Counted from the first letter of the stretch, positions 8,958 through 19,008 are shown. The stretch is 64,000 nt of DNA from DATFCK01 sp963728975 (GCA_963728975.1 CAVSMF010000001.1:1984001-2048000), one strand, 5' to 3'. The notes: generated from the letters alone by a model not told the origin. Program-made: numbers and translations.

Positions 8958-10107
8958 ATGAAAACCGTTTCTATTTCCCGACGCCGATTTGCTCACCTGT
9001 TAGGCGTGAGCGCTGCCTGCGCCCTCGCCAAACCGAGTCTTTCCCTTGGCAGATCCTCGCCTGCCCAACCAATTACACCGTCCACCGGCACCGGTGTCGT
9101 GCGCTTGAGCGCAAATGAAAATCCATACGGACCTTCCGCCAAGGCGTTCCAGGCGATGAAGCAGCATTTTGATCTTGCCTGCCGCTACCCGGACGAACGC
9201 GCCAACGCTCTGGTTGAGGCGCTGGCCGGACTTAACCGGGTTAATCGCGATCAAATTCTGTTGGGGGACGGGTCGGGTGAAATCCTGAAGCTCTGCGCCG
9301 AGGCGTTCACCGGGCCCGGAAACAGGGAGCGACAAGCTGGGGCACGGGCCGCTGGTGGCAGCGGATCCGACATTCGAAGCGATTCTCCAGTACGCCAACG
9401 TCAACGGAGCCGAAGTGGTGAAGATTCCGCTTACTGGCGGTTTTGGCCATGATCTGGAAAAAATCCGGTCGGCCCAAAAGGGCGGTTTGGTTTACATTTG
9501 TAATCCCAACAATCCGACAGCGAGCATCACCTCCAAGAACGAGCTCCGTGAGTTCCTGATGAAAACTCCGCCGGAAACGATGGTTTTGGTGGACGAAGCT
9601 TACTATCACTACGCCGACAGTCCCGATTACGAGAGCGTTATTCCTTTGGTTAAAGATTGTCCGAATCTGATTGTGGCCCGGACTTTCTCGAAGGTTTATG
9701 GGATGGCGGGTCTGCGCTGCGGCTATTGCGTGGCCCAGCCCGATACGATTAAACGGCTGCGGCCGCACCAGGTCTGGGACAGCGTCAATATCATGGCCCT
9801 GGTGGCGGCGACCGCGAGCCTGGACGATCCCGATCAGGTCACCAATGGCCGTCGATTGAACCGCGAGACAAGGACGTTTCTGGCCAAGGAACTCGATGCT
9901 CTGGGCTTCCAAACAATTCCGTCGCAGGCGAATTTCGTAATGATTGATCTGAGACGGCCGGTAGTGCCGGTCATCCAGGCTTTGAAGCAGCGCAAGGTGC
10001 AGGTTGGCCGATTATTTCCCGCCATGCCTAACCACATGCGGCTGACGATTGGGAAAAGAACAGAGATGGAAACATTCCTGGATGCCTTCCGGCACGTAAT
10101 CGGGTGA
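8958..10107 (+). CDS. Tat-signal histidinol-phosphate aminotransferase-like protein, frameshifted
   Basis: Two overlapping frames together encode one fold-type I aminotransferase. The first part (from ATG 8958) has a twin-arginine signal SRRRFAHLLGVSAACALA, then LSANENPYGPS and LLGDGSGEIL. The second, from about 9335, has PLVAADPTFEAI, ICNPNNPTA, VLVDEAYYHY and the PLP-lysine motif ARTFSKVYGMAGLRCGY. The frame changes by one extra base between about 9314 and 9334. Apart from the shift the chain is complete (about 380 residues). It resembles HisC, but export through Tat suggests it is not the biosynthetic enzyme. Sequence error or true pseudogene cannot be separated here. Confidence 0.8.
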
Positions 10108-10131
10108 GTTTCCAGACGGGATTGAAAAACG

Positions 10132-10302
10132 AATCTGGAAGCAAGGAAGCCAGGAAAAAACCGGGCAGGCGCACTGTCATCTGAGCAACGCGGGCCATTC
10201 CAGTTTTTCAACAGTCTCCCAAACGGCGGGTGCGAGATCCCTCGCCTCCGCTCGGGATGACAAGTCTCTGGCTTGCCATATCAAATTCCTGGCTTCCAGA
10301 TT
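10132..10302. repeat. Nested inverted repeats in a convergent gap
   Basis: Outer arms (AATCTGGAAGCAAGGAAGCC at 10132-10151, continuing CAGGAA to 10157; TTCCTGGCTTCCAGATT at 10286-10302) are inverted copies and match the family at 43035-43194. Inside, 10176-10261 runs from GTCATCTGAGC to CTCGGGATGAC, a degenerate copy of the GTCATCC family. No gene lies in the gap. Confidence 0.6.
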
Positions 10303-10316
10303 GGCGTTGATCCTGT

Positions 10317-11990
10317 CTAGCCGCTTTTGCCTTTCATCATCGCGTCGCGCTTCGGCTTAAATTCGTTTCCCGGTTTCCATTCCGGAAATTTGTCCGAGTT
10401 GGCAATCTGGGAACCGACTTCAAACAGAAGCTGGACGTCCTGAACCGCTCCGGAGAGATCCCAGTCGGGGTGCACTTCGTCGGTGACCTGATGATAATCG
10501 CGCAGATCAAATTCGTCAGACCGCAACGGCGCAGTCGGCGGACGCGAAAGCAAATGTTCGCCTTTGCCGATGTAGAGCGCCGGGACGCCGGCCTTGGCGA
10601 ATTCAAAGTTGTCCGCTCGATAAATCGTGCCTTTCTCCGACCGGCTGTTCGGGATGGCGATGCGGCCCTGACGCTTCGCCGCCGCGGCCAGGATGTCGTC
10701 CAAATCCGACATGCCGAAGCTGACATCCTCGACATCGCGCGCTTTGCCCCACACATTCATGCTGTCGATATTGATGTCGGCTACCGTTTTATTAAGCGGA
10801 TAAAGCGGATGTTCGACGTAATATTGCGCCCCCAGCAATCCGGCTTCCTCCGCGGTCGTGCATAGAAACAGAATGGATCGACGCGGCGGCGGATTTTCTT
10901 TTGAAAAAGCGGCTGCCAGCTGCAATACGGCCGCATCCCCGGAAGCGTTGTCCACTGCCCCGTTGAAAATCTGGTCGCCCTTCAGTTCCTGGTGCCAGCC
11001 GAGATGATCCCAGTGGGCGCTAAAGATAATATATTCGTCCTTCAGCTTCGGATCGCTGCCCTCCCGTTTGCCGATCACATTATGCGACTTAAAAGAGCGG
11101 ACTTTTTGCTTCAAATCGATCGTCGTTTTCGCGTTCAAGGCCACCGGCCGAAACGCTTTCGTCATGGCCGTTTTCTTCAAGGCATCGAAGTCTTGTCCGG
11201 AATCAGACAGCAACTGCTTGGCGACATCCAGGGTGATCCAGGAGCGCACCCCGAGCGCGTCCATGTTCTTATTGGGATTATCGACTTCGAAGTTTTCCTT
11301 CGCCCAACTCGTCCGCACCACCGAGTAGGGATAAGCGGCAGGCCCCGTCTCGTGGATGATGACCGCGGCGACCGCGCCTTTTTGGGCGGCGATCTCGTAC
11401 TTGTAGGTCCAACGCCCATAGTAAGTCATCGCTCTCCCTTTGAACATCTTCTCATCCAGCTTGGAGGGATCTTTCGGATCCGGAATGGGCGGATCGTTGA
11501 TCAGCATCAGGATGGTTTTGCCGCGAACATCGACGTCCTTGTAATCGTCCCATCCATACTCCGGCGCGACAATGCCGTAGCCGACAAAGACGATATCTGA
11601 ATTGTTGACCTTGATGTCGTTTTGCAAACGGGCGGAGGAAGCGACGAAATCGTCCGGATATTTCAAGTCGAGGGTCCGGCCCGCGACCGAAAACGACATT
11701 TTCGGATCGCTGATAATTCCCGCAAGCGGGACCTGCTGGGTGTAACTGCCGTCTGGATTGCCCGGCTTGAGGCCGATTCGCTTGAACTGTTGGGTGAGGT
11801 AATTGACGGAAAGTTCCTCGCCCTTCCCGCCAGGGGCCCGGCCTTCGAACGCATCCGAAGCCAGCATTTTGATGTGAGCCAGCATTCCATCCGGGGTAAT
11901 GACATCGAGAGCCGGCTTTAGTTTTTGTTCCGGCGGCCCAGCCAGAAGAGAAGTCGCGCCGAGTCCAAGAATCAGGAGCGTCTGTTTCAT
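10317..11990 (-). CDS. Exported M28 family metallopeptidase with PA domain
   Basis: 557 residues with a signal peptide (MKQTLLILGLGATSLLAG). After an N-terminal region (AHIKMLASDAFEGRAPGGKG) comes an inserted PA-like domain, then the M28 catalytic core: FSAHWDHLG (His326), NGAVDNASGDAA, TAEEAGLLGAQYY with the catalytic glutamate, DINIDSMNVWG and a final DYHQVTDEVH histidine. All expected zinc ligands are visible. It is probably a periplasmic or secreted aminopeptidase working on peptides. The next upstream gene on the same strand is another exported peptidase (M3). Confidence 0.92.
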   Translation of the reverse strand: MKQTLLILGLGATSLLAGPPEQKLKPALDVITPDGMLAHIKMLASDAFEGRAPGGKGEELSVNYLTQQFKRIGLKPGNPDGSYTQQVPLAGIISDPKMSFSVAGRTLDLKYPDDFVASSARLQNDIKVNNSDIVFVGYGIVAPEYGWDDYKDVDVRGKTILMLINDPPIPDPKDPSKLDEKMFKGRAMTYYGRWTYKYEIAAQKGAVAAVIIHETGPAAYPYSVVRTSWAKENFEVDNPNKNMDALGVRSWITLDVAKQLLSDSGQDFDALKKTAMTKAFRPVALNAKTTIDLKQKVRSFKSHNVIGKREGSDPKLKDEYIIFSAHWDHLGWHQELKGDQIFNGAVDNASGDAAVLQLAAAFSKENPPPRRSILFLCTTAEEAGLLGAQYYVEHPLYPLNKTVADINIDSMNVWGKARDVEDVSFGMSDLDDILAAAAKRQGRIAIPNSRSEKGTIYRADNFEFAKAGVPALYIGKGEHLLSRPPTAPLRSDEFDLRDYHQVTDEVHPDWDLSGAVQDVQLLFEVGSQIANSDKFPEWKPGNEFKPKRDAMMKGKSG

Positions 11991-12038
11991 TTGTCTTTTC
12001 TAACGGCGCTGCCGCAGCCCTGCAAATCGCCACTTGGA

Positions 12039-12059
12039 GGAACGCGCTTGTCGCGTTCC
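12039..12059. repeat. Perfect hairpin GGAACGCG/CGCGTTCC
   Basis: GGAACGCG, loop CTTGT, then CGCGTTCC: an 8-bp perfect stem just 3' of the M3 peptidase gene and upstream of the M28 gene. No T-tract follows on either strand, so it is more likely a REP-type element or transcript stabiliser than a classic terminator. Confidence 0.45.
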
Positions 12060-12149
12060 CATTATTGGTTCGTCAATCGAACTGCAGGCAGGTTCGCCAG
12101 GGGAAAATAATAGGACGCGACCAGCGCTTCCCTCCGGTATTTTAGAATC

Positions 12150-14303
12150 TTATTTTCCTTCCTTGGACGGACCAGCAGCTTTTTGCTTGTTTGCTCCCGC
12201 CTTGATCCCGAGCTTCTTGAGGAACGGTTGGATCGATTGTTTGCGGCCGAGGAATTTTTCGATCGAAACCGACACGTCTCTGGCATCGCCCTGCTCGTAA
12301 ATTTCGTGCCGCAACCGCAGACCGGCTTCGCGATCAAGATATTTGTTCTTGGCTTTCTCAAAGACCGTCGCCATGTCGGCGGCGATGGCGTCGGCCCAGG
12401 CGTAGCCGTAATAACCGGCGTCGTATCCGTTGAGGTGGCCGAAATAGGTGACGAAGGTCGTGTCGGGATCGATCGGCAAAAATACCCGCTCCAGGATCGG
12501 ATTCGAAATGGCCACGCAATCGTAGGGGGCCCCTTCCGGGTGAACGTCGTGCAACGCCAGATCGAGTGAGGCGAAGGCAAATTGCCGCCGGTAAAACATA
12601 CCGGCCGTGGCCAGTTTGGCGTCGTTCATTTTTTGAACCGTTTCAGCCGGGATTTTCTTCGACGGGTCCCGATAATCGGCGGCAAAGGTGTCGAGCACGC
12701 TTTTGTTCCAGACCCAGTTTTGCAGCATTTGCGAGGGCGCCTCCACAAAATCCCTGGGAACATTGGTGCCGGCGAACCGGGCATATTTCGCCCGGGTGGT
12801 GATGGCGTGAAGGGCGTGTCCGAACTCGTGAAAAATGGTTTCGACGTCGCCATGGGTCATGAGAGAGGGTTTGTCTCCGGTTGGCGGCGGAAAATTGCAA
12901 AGGAGCGACACGGTTGGCCGCTGATATTTGCCGTCCGGCAAAAGCTTGCCTCCGATGATCTCGAATTCGGCGAAGTGATTGAATTTTCCCTCGCGCGGAA
13001 ACATGTCGAGATAAAACAACCCGAGCGGTTCGCCGGTGGCGGAATCGGTCACCACCCACAACTGGAGGTCGCCGATCCATTTGTAGGGCGCGGTGATCTG
13101 CTGAAACTTCAGTCCGAAGATGTTTTGGTAAATGGCGAACATCCCATCGAGCACTTTTTGGAATGGAAAGAAGTTTCGGAGCGCCTCCTTATCGACCGCG
13201 AATTTTTGTTTCACCAGCTGGTTGTCGTAGTAACGCCAGTCCCAAATCTCGATTTTGGCGTCGGGATTTTTGGTGTCGGCTGCTTTCATTTTCTGGAGCT
13301 CGGAGAGTTCGGCGGCAAATTTCGGCTCAATCCCGGCGGTCAGATCGTTGATGTATTTCTTCGCGTTCGCGCCCGACTTTGCCATCCGGATCTCGGTCTG
13401 GAAATCGTCCCACGACTTATAACCGAGCCGGAGCGCGATCTTGTTGCGCAGAGCGAGCATGTCGTTGAGCACGGAGACGTTGCTCTCCTTGGCCAGGGTA
13501 AACCGGGCTATATTCAGTTTTTTGCGGGTTGCTTCGCTCCTGGCGTTTTCTTCAACGGTATCGTACTGCCAGGTGATATTGGCCATCACCGTGTAGGCGT
13601 CCTCTCCGGTCTTGATTCCGGGCGAAGAAAAAAAGCTGTCGGGAAGTCCGTCCAGCTCCGCTTTAGTGAAAACGACCGGTGTTTTTGCGTTAACCACATT
13701 CGCGTCGAAGTCGGTGCCGAGCTTGGCCAGTTGCTTGCGCAATTCTTCAACCTCTTTCCGCTTCTCCGGAGGAAGGTCCAGGCCGGCCCGGCGATAGTCG
13801 CGCAGGGTTTCGTCCAATAATTTTTTGTCCTCGCCCGAAAGTTTCGGCTTGGTATCGGCGAAAGCCTTGATCGCCTTGTAAACGTCTTCCCGATAATCGA
13901 TTCCCACGGCCCACTCCTGATAGGCTTTCACCGCCTTTTCCCCGGCGTTGCGCATCGCTTCGCTGGTGTTGGTTTCCTTGATCAAGTTGGCCTTGTTCGC
14001 GGCCACGCCGGCTTGATAACCGAGATCGTCCAGGGCCACGACGGTGCTTTTGAAGGTAACCTTGCTCGGCTCCTGGCTCCCGATCTGGTCCAATTCCTTG
14101 TTCGCCTGGGCGATCGCGTCGTTAACCGATGCTTCCACCGCTTCGGGGGTTTGCTCCCAGTCGGGAACGGTCAAAACCGCGTTGGCTTTCGCGGCAGCCG
14201 CCTTGAAATCGTCAATGCTTTTCAGCTGGGCCGCGGAAATGCCGGTCACAAGACCGAAGGTAGAAGTCAAAAACAGAATGAGAACCGCCGGGGAATATTT
14301 CAT
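12150..14303 (-). CDS. Exported M3 family metallopeptidase (oligopeptidase/Dcp type)
   Basis: 717 residues, the normal M3 size. A signal peptide (MKYSPAVLILFLTSTFGLVTG) is followed by the long helical N-terminal region and the catalytic motif IFHEFGHALH (His492, Glu493, His496). FYRRQFAFASLDLALHD and FGHLNGYDAGYYGYAWADAI further on are typical of the M3A substrate-binding end. It should cleave short oligopeptides in the periplasm, acting with the M28 peptidase downstream. The C-terminus is Lys-rich (KAGANKQKAAGPSKEGK). Confidence 0.93.
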   Translation of the reverse strand: MKYSPAVLILFLTSTFGLVTGISAAQLKSIDDFKAAAAKANAVLTVPDWEQTPEAVEASVNDAIAQANKELDQIGSQEPSKVTFKSTVVALDDLGYQAGVAANKANLIKETNTSEAMRNAGEKAVKAYQEWAVGIDYREDVYKAIKAFADTKPKLSGEDKKLLDETLRDYRRAGLDLPPEKRKEVEELRKQLAKLGTDFDANVVNAKTPVVFTKAELDGLPDSFFSSPGIKTGEDAYTVMANITWQYDTVEENARSEATRKKLNIARFTLAKESNVSVLNDMLALRNKIALRLGYKSWDDFQTEIRMAKSGANAKKYINDLTAGIEPKFAAELSELQKMKAADTKNPDAKIEIWDWRYYDNQLVKQKFAVDKEALRNFFPFQKVLDGMFAIYQNIFGLKFQQITAPYKWIGDLQLWVVTDSATGEPLGLFYLDMFPREGKFNHFAEFEIIGGKLLPDGKYQRPTVSLLCNFPPPTGDKPSLMTHGDVETIFHEFGHALHAITTRAKYARFAGTNVPRDFVEAPSQMLQNWVWNKSVLDTFAADYRDPSKKIPAETVQKMNDAKLATAGMFYRRQFAFASLDLALHDVHPEGAPYDCVAISNPILERVFLPIDPDTTFVTYFGHLNGYDAGYYGYAWADAIAADMATVFEKAKNKYLDREAGLRLRHEIYEQGDARDVSVSIEKFLGRKQSIQPFLKKLGIKAGANKQKAAGPSKEGK

Positions 14304-14426
14304 GTCGAAGCCTTTGTTTACGAGTGAGATCGAAGATTGTGTAGAACCCGCCCGCGGTAAAGCGAAATGGTTTGCGGACCAAATGTCCCTTTTTTTAGGA
14401 AGCCGTCGAATCGGGAACCAGCAAAT

Positions 14427-14512
14427 GGAGGGGCGAGCTCCTGCGAGCCCGCCCGCGGCGTCGCCCGCCCGCGGCGTCGCCCGCCCGCGGCGTCGCAGGA
14501 GCTCCGCCCTCC
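14427..14512. repeat. GC-rich hairpin enclosing a triplicated 16-mer
   Basis: Arms 14427-14446 and 14493-14512 pair over 20 bases with a two-base mismatch (GGAGGGGCGAGCTCCTGCGA against its near-complement). The loop holds three exact tandem copies of CCCGCCCGCGGCGTCG (14448-14495). This is the only visible structure in the 330-base gene-free stretch 14304-14634 between divergent M3 peptidase and marC. Confidence 0.75.
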
Positions 14513-14634
14513 GTGGATTTTGAGGCGCGGCAGCCTGGGAATTCTTACTTTGAGCCGGATCCGGCCCGCCGCTTATGATTGCTTTCCGCTGATCCGCAAC
14601 TTAGGAAACGAGCGCCGCCTTATCTATCCGTGCT

Positions 14635-15216
14635 ATGCCATCCGTGATCGAGAAATTCTTGCTCGCTTTCATTCCGATCTTCGTCGCCATCGATCCGATC
14701 GGTCTGGTTGCCCTCTTCCTCGGGCTTGGCACCCACGCGCCCCAGGAACAACGCACCAAACAAGCGCTGCTCGGAATTTTGACCGGCCTTGGTGTTTCGG
14801 TCGGATTCATATTCCTTGGAAAAATCATTTTTGCCGCGCTCGGTATTACCGTCGCCGATTTTCAGGTGGCCGGCGGATTGATTCTGCTGGTGCTCGCAAT
14901 CCGGGAGCTGGTCGGGATCGATGGCCAGAATCGCGGGGGCGGCCACGATTTCGGGGTGGTGCCGCTGGGGATGCCTTTGATCGCCGGGCCGGCCTTGCTT
15001 ACGGCCCTCCTGATCCTGGTCGACAGCGTTGGGGTGATTTACACCTTGGTCTCGCTTTTGGTGAATCTTTTGATCGTGGCGGTGGCGCTTTGCCAGGCGG
15101 AACGGTTTGTCCGCTGGATGGGCAAACAAGGGTTGCGCGGAGTATCGAAATTGATCGCGCTCTTGCTGGCCGCAATCGCGGTCAGCCTGATCCGCCGCGG
15201 TTGGCAGGCGGGTTGA
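14635..15216 (+). CDS. MarC family integral membrane protein
   Basis: 193 residues with six predicted transmembrane helices. The start, FLLAFIPIFVAIDPIGLVALF, carries the IDPIG motif of the MarC/UPF0056 family, and the second half repeats the pattern in PLGMPLIAGPALLTALLILV. MarC was once linked to multiple antibiotic resistance, but that link was not upheld and the transport substrate is unknown. The stop is followed within 3 bases by the inverted repeat at 15219. Confidence 0.88.
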   Translation: MPSVIEKFLLAFIPIFVAIDPIGLVALFLGLGTHAPQEQRTKQALLGILTGLGVSVGFIFLGKIIFAALGITVADFQVAGGLILLVLAIRELVGIDGQNRGGGHDFGVVPLGMPLIAGPALLTALLILVDSVGVIYTLVSLLVNLLIVAVALCQAERFVRWMGKQGLRGVSKLIALLLAAIAVSLIRRGWQAG

Positions 15217-15218
15217 AG

Positions 15219-15312
15219 ATCCACAGATTACGCAGATTGACCCAGATTTACCGGATGGGACATCTTTCCATGTCTTTAACCTAATCTGTGGAAATCTGCG
15301 TAATCTGTGGAT
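15219..15312. repeat. Perfect 20-bp inverted repeat with 54-bp spacer
   Basis: ATCCACAGATTACGCAGATT (15219-15238) is exactly reverse-complemented at 15293-15312. The spacer contains further partial copies (CCCAGATTTACC, TAATCTGTGG), so longer pairing is likely. It follows marC and could act as a transcript-end hairpin. Confidence 0.75.
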
Positions 15313-15423
15313 CAACTTCAGGGCGTCCGGTAGGGCCTTAATTGACGCCATTGACCTGGCAAAAGCCGTGTGTCAGATTGGGCCCGACAAGAATAGCAGG
15401 GCGGCTTTCCGGGACCCGCTCTA

Positions 15424-15451
15424 TTGACACCCTCCCGGGCCTCAATAGTAT
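15424..15451 (+). promoter_or_regulatory. Sigma70-type promoter of hpnH
   Basis: TTGACA (15424-15429), a 16-base spacer, then TAGTAT (15446-15451, five of six to TATAAT). The hpnH ATG is at 15462, only 10 bases past the -10 box, so a normal start site would give a leaderless or nearly leaderless mRNA. Confidence 0.5.
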
Positions 15452-15461
15452 CCTCGCTCCT

Positions 15462-16764
15462 ATGAGATTCCCTCTAGCGCTGACGACCAAGATCGCTGCG
15501 TACATTATCGGCCATAAACTTCGCGGGACGAAAAAGTTCGCCACCGTGCTTCAGCTCGAGCCGCTTCACACCTGTAATTTGACCTGCACCGGGTGCGGGC
15601 GAATCCGGGAATATTCCACCTCGCTCAAGGACATGATGAGCTTGGAGGATTGCCTCGGGGCGGCCCAGGAATGCAACGCCCCGATGGTTTCGATCTGCGG
15701 CGGGGAACCGCTTATTTACCCCCACATCGAAGCGCTGGTGAAGGGATTGCTGGAGCAGAACCGGATCGTTTACATCTGCACCAACGCCATGTTCATGCGC
15801 AAAAAAATGCGGGAATGGATGGCGAAAGAGTTAAGCGCCGCCCGCAACGGAAATGGGAAGGCGTTGGAGGAGAAGATCGATATCCTGGTCGGGGAAAGCT
15901 TGATCTCGGAAAAGGAGGCTGCCGAAATTCGCAAAGGGCCGAAAGACCCGGCCAAACCGGCGATCGGGCCGAGCACCTGGATGTATTGGAACGTGCACCT
16001 GGACGGGCTGGAGCGCATTCACGACCTGATCGTCGAGCGTGAGGGCGTCTTCAAGGAGTGCATTCTGGCGATCAAGATGGCGAAGATCCTTGGATACCAG
16101 GTCGCGACCAACACGACCATCTACAAGGAAACCGATATGCACGAAGTCGAGCAGATGTTCGATTATCTGGCCGATCTCGGCGTGGACGGCCACACCATTT
16201 CGCCCGGATACGAGTACGACGCCGCCAAGAAAGACATGATCAAACGGCTCAATCTGCGCCCGGAAGATTTTTTTCTTACCCGGCAGAATGACGGTCGAGA
16301 AGTTCCGGAAAATCGAGGAGTGGATGAACCGATATACATTCCTGGGGACCCCGGTTTATTTTGAGTTTCTGGCCGGCAAACGCGATCTGACCTGCTCGGC
16401 CTGGGCCATTCCGACCCGGAACATTCGGGGCTGGAAAGGACCGTGCTATTTAATGACCGACGCTCATTATTCGAGCTATGCCGAGATGTTGGAGAAGGTG
16501 GAATGGGATAAATACGGAGTGGTCAACGGGGTGGCCCGCGATAGCCGTTGCGAAAACTGCATGGTCCACTGCGGCTACGAGCCGACTGCCAGCCTCGGAC
16601 TGCAGGCTCAGCGGGGCGACACCTGGAAAACCATTAAATTCAATTTCGGGCCGAAGCCGAAGTCGGCGCACCGCGGGAGCGAAACCGTGGCCTTCAACGG
16701 AGTCAGCATCGGCAACGGCCATCTTACGGGCAAGCGGGCTGAGGTTTCGGCCCAGGCATCGTAG
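15462..16764 (+). CDS. hpnH: Hopanoid biosynthesis radical SAM protein HpnH, frameshifted
   Basis: HpnH couples a 5'-deoxyadenosyl radical to diploptene, giving adenosylhopane, the first step to extended hopanoids. The start MRFPLALTTKIAAYIIGHKL and the cluster motif CNLTCTGCGR (Cys38, 42, 45) are typical, followed by SICGGEPLIYPHI and WNVHLDGLERIHD. After FLTRQ the frame needs one base skipped (about 16287) to continue MTVEKFRKIEEW, which aligns with the family's FLTR-x-QTRExFRKI region. The rest includes AWAIPTRNIRGWKGPCY and CENCMVHCGYEP. The squalene-hopene cyclase gene follows 40 bases later. Probably intact but for the shift. Confidence 0.88.
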
Positions 16765-16804
16765 TTCGATCGGACGGAAGCCGGCGTACCGGAATTTACC
16801 AGCC

Positions 16805-18800
16805 ATGGACCGTTCCACCGATATTATTTCCCTGGCCAGCGCCAGGCCGGCGCCGGCTGAATCCTACGCGGCCAGCGATGGAGAGATTGCGCAGGCAATC
16901 GGGCGCGCGCAGGAGAACCTTTTCCGGCAGCAACATCCGGACGGCCATTGGTGCGGCGAGTTACTGGTCGATAGCACGCTCTGTTCGGACTTCGTGCTGT
17001 TTATGCACTGGCTGGGCGAAGTTGACGCCCGCCTCCAGGAGCGATGCGTCCGGCATATCCTGAAACGTCAAGATCCGGATGGCGGCTGGGGCACTTATTT
17101 TGCGGGCCCGAGCGAGATCAACGCCTCGGTTAAAGCCTATTTCGCCTTGAAACTGGCCGGCTGTTCTCCGGACCTGCCGTTTATGCAGGAAGCGCGCGCC
17201 ACCATCATGCGGTTGGGCGGCATTCCGATGATGAACACGTTCAGCAAGCTTTACCTCGCTTTGCTCGGTCAATTTCCCTGGAAATATCTGCCGACAATCC
17301 CGGTGGAAATGGTTTTGCTCCCGGGCTGGTCGCCGTTTCACATCTACAAAATGTCCTCCTGGAGCCGGGCCATGCTCCTGCCGCTCTCCATTATCAATCA
17401 TTTCAAGCCGACCCGGACTCTTCCGGGAGACAAACAGCTCCACGAGCTTTATCCCCTCGGCACCGAACACAAAGATTTTACCTTGCCGCGCGACCAGCGT
17501 TTCTTTACCTGGCGCAATTTTTTCCTCCGCCTGGATCAGGTCTTGAAGTTTTTCCATCCGCTTCGTTTCCGTCCGATGCGTCAACGCGCACTGGAAGAGG
17601 CCGAGCGCTGGATCCGGGATCGAATCGGCGAGGGGAGCGACGGGCTGGCTACGGTTTTTCCAGCCATGCTCAATTCTCTGATCGCTCTGCGCGCTCTCGG
17701 TTATTCCAAAACCGATCCGGTTTACGCTAAGGCGGAAAAGGATTTTGCCGGTTTGTTCGTCGATGATCCGAAAGATTTTCGAATTCAGCCCTGTCTGTCG
17801 CCGGTCTGGGATACAGCCATCAATATTATTTCCCTGGCCGAATCCGGTATTGCCGCCGACCACCCTGGCCTCCAGCGAGCGGCGGATTGGCTGGTGAAGA
17901 AGGAAGTGCGGATTCGGGGCGACTGGGCAGTGAACAATCCCCATCCGGAAGCGAGCGGCTGGGCATTCGAATACAACAATGTGTATTATCCGGATACCGA
18001 CGACACGGTCATGGTCCTGATGGCGCTGCGCCTGATCGAGCCGAAGGATCGGCACTCGCTCGATCAGCTCTTCCGGCGGGCGTTGCACTGGGAACTCAGC
18101 TTTCAGTGCCGGGACGGCGGCTGGGCCGCGTTCGACAAAGATGTAACGATGTCCTGGCTCGAAGATATGCCGTTTGCCGATCATAACGCCATTCTCGATC
18201 CGACTTGCAGCGATCTGACCGCGCGGACGCTCGAGCTGCTCGGCTACATCGGGTTCGATCGGCGAAAAGATTGTGTCCGCCGCGCCATCCAATATCTGAT
18301 CGACACTCAGGAGGACGACGGTTCCTGGTACGGCCGCTGGGGTGTGAATTACATTTACGGCACCTGGCAGGTCCTGCGCGGATTGCGCGCCATTGGTGAA
18401 GACATGACCCAGGATTGGATTTTACGCGGCCGCGACTGGCTGGAGAGTTGCCAGAACAGCGATGGCGGCTGGGGCGAGACGTGCGCGACGTACGAAAACC
18501 CGGCCACCAAAGGAATCGGCGACAGCACCGCTTCCCAGACGTCATGGGCGCTCATGGGAATCTGCGCCTGCGGCGATCTCGATCGGTCGAGTGTTCAGCG
18601 CGGGCTTCGTTACCTTCTCAGCTCTCAAACCGCCGATGGTTCCTGGACCGAGCCGGAAATTACCGGAACCGGTTTCCCCGGCGTCTTCTATTTAAAGTAC
18701 CGACATGTACCGCCAGAACTTCCCGCTGCTGGCGCTGGCTACCTACGCCAATTATCGCCGGGGTGCAGGCCATCCCCCCAGCGTCTTCCGCTGGGCGTAA
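16805..18800 (+). CDS. shc: Squalene-hopene cyclase, frameshifted near the C-terminus
   Basis: Cyclises squalene to hopene at the membrane. About 664 residues once the shift is corrected. QW repeats are visible (QHPDGHWCGEL, QDPDGGWGTYF, CRDGGWAAFD, QEDDGSWYGRWG, NSDGGWGE), and the acid catalyst motif DTDD is at residues 397-400. After FYLKY an extra base at about 18701 throws the frame; reading from 18702 gives DMYRQNFPLLALATYANYR, the expected family C-terminus, and stops at 18798-18800. Without correction translation would run to 19012. ATG 16805 is chosen; upstream codons overlap hpnH. Forms a hopanoid pair with hpnH. Confidence 0.9.
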
Positions 18801-18802
18801 TC

Positions 18803-18825
18803 TGTAGGGCGTTTGTGCCGGCCCG
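18803..18825 (+). repeat. Degenerate TGTAG hairpin after shc
   Basis: TGTAG (18803-18807) then GGCG...CCGGCCCGCC, an imperfect stem related to the copies behind the E2 and SMC genes. It begins 3 bases past the corrected shc stop. The remaining gap to 19008 shows nothing else. Confidence 0.4.
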
Positions 18826-19008
18826 CCGTAAGAGAGTGAAGGCGGGTCAAACGGCGGGATTGGATATTTCTGTGAAACACCGGGTCTTTTGCCCTGTTCA
18901 ATGTCCGATTCCACCGCAGAAATGGCTAGAAAGAGCAGCCGTTGCTCGTAATCCGGGCTTGTTCCAAAGGGGGAATCAACATACTCTCTATGCGATTAAC
19001 GGAATAAC

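Noticed and set aside
12582..13820. 412-residue plus-strand ORF opposite the M3 peptidase
   Set aside because: Antisense shadow of a strongly conserved metallopeptidase; no family signature of its own.
16478..16804. Extended N-terminus of squalene-hopene cyclase overlapping hpnH
   Set aside because: The upstream codons are a shadow of hpnH; similarity starts only at ATG 16805.
16961..18292. 443-residue minus-strand ORF opposite squalene-hopene cyclase
   Set aside because: Antisense shadow of a gene with clear QW and DTDD motifs.
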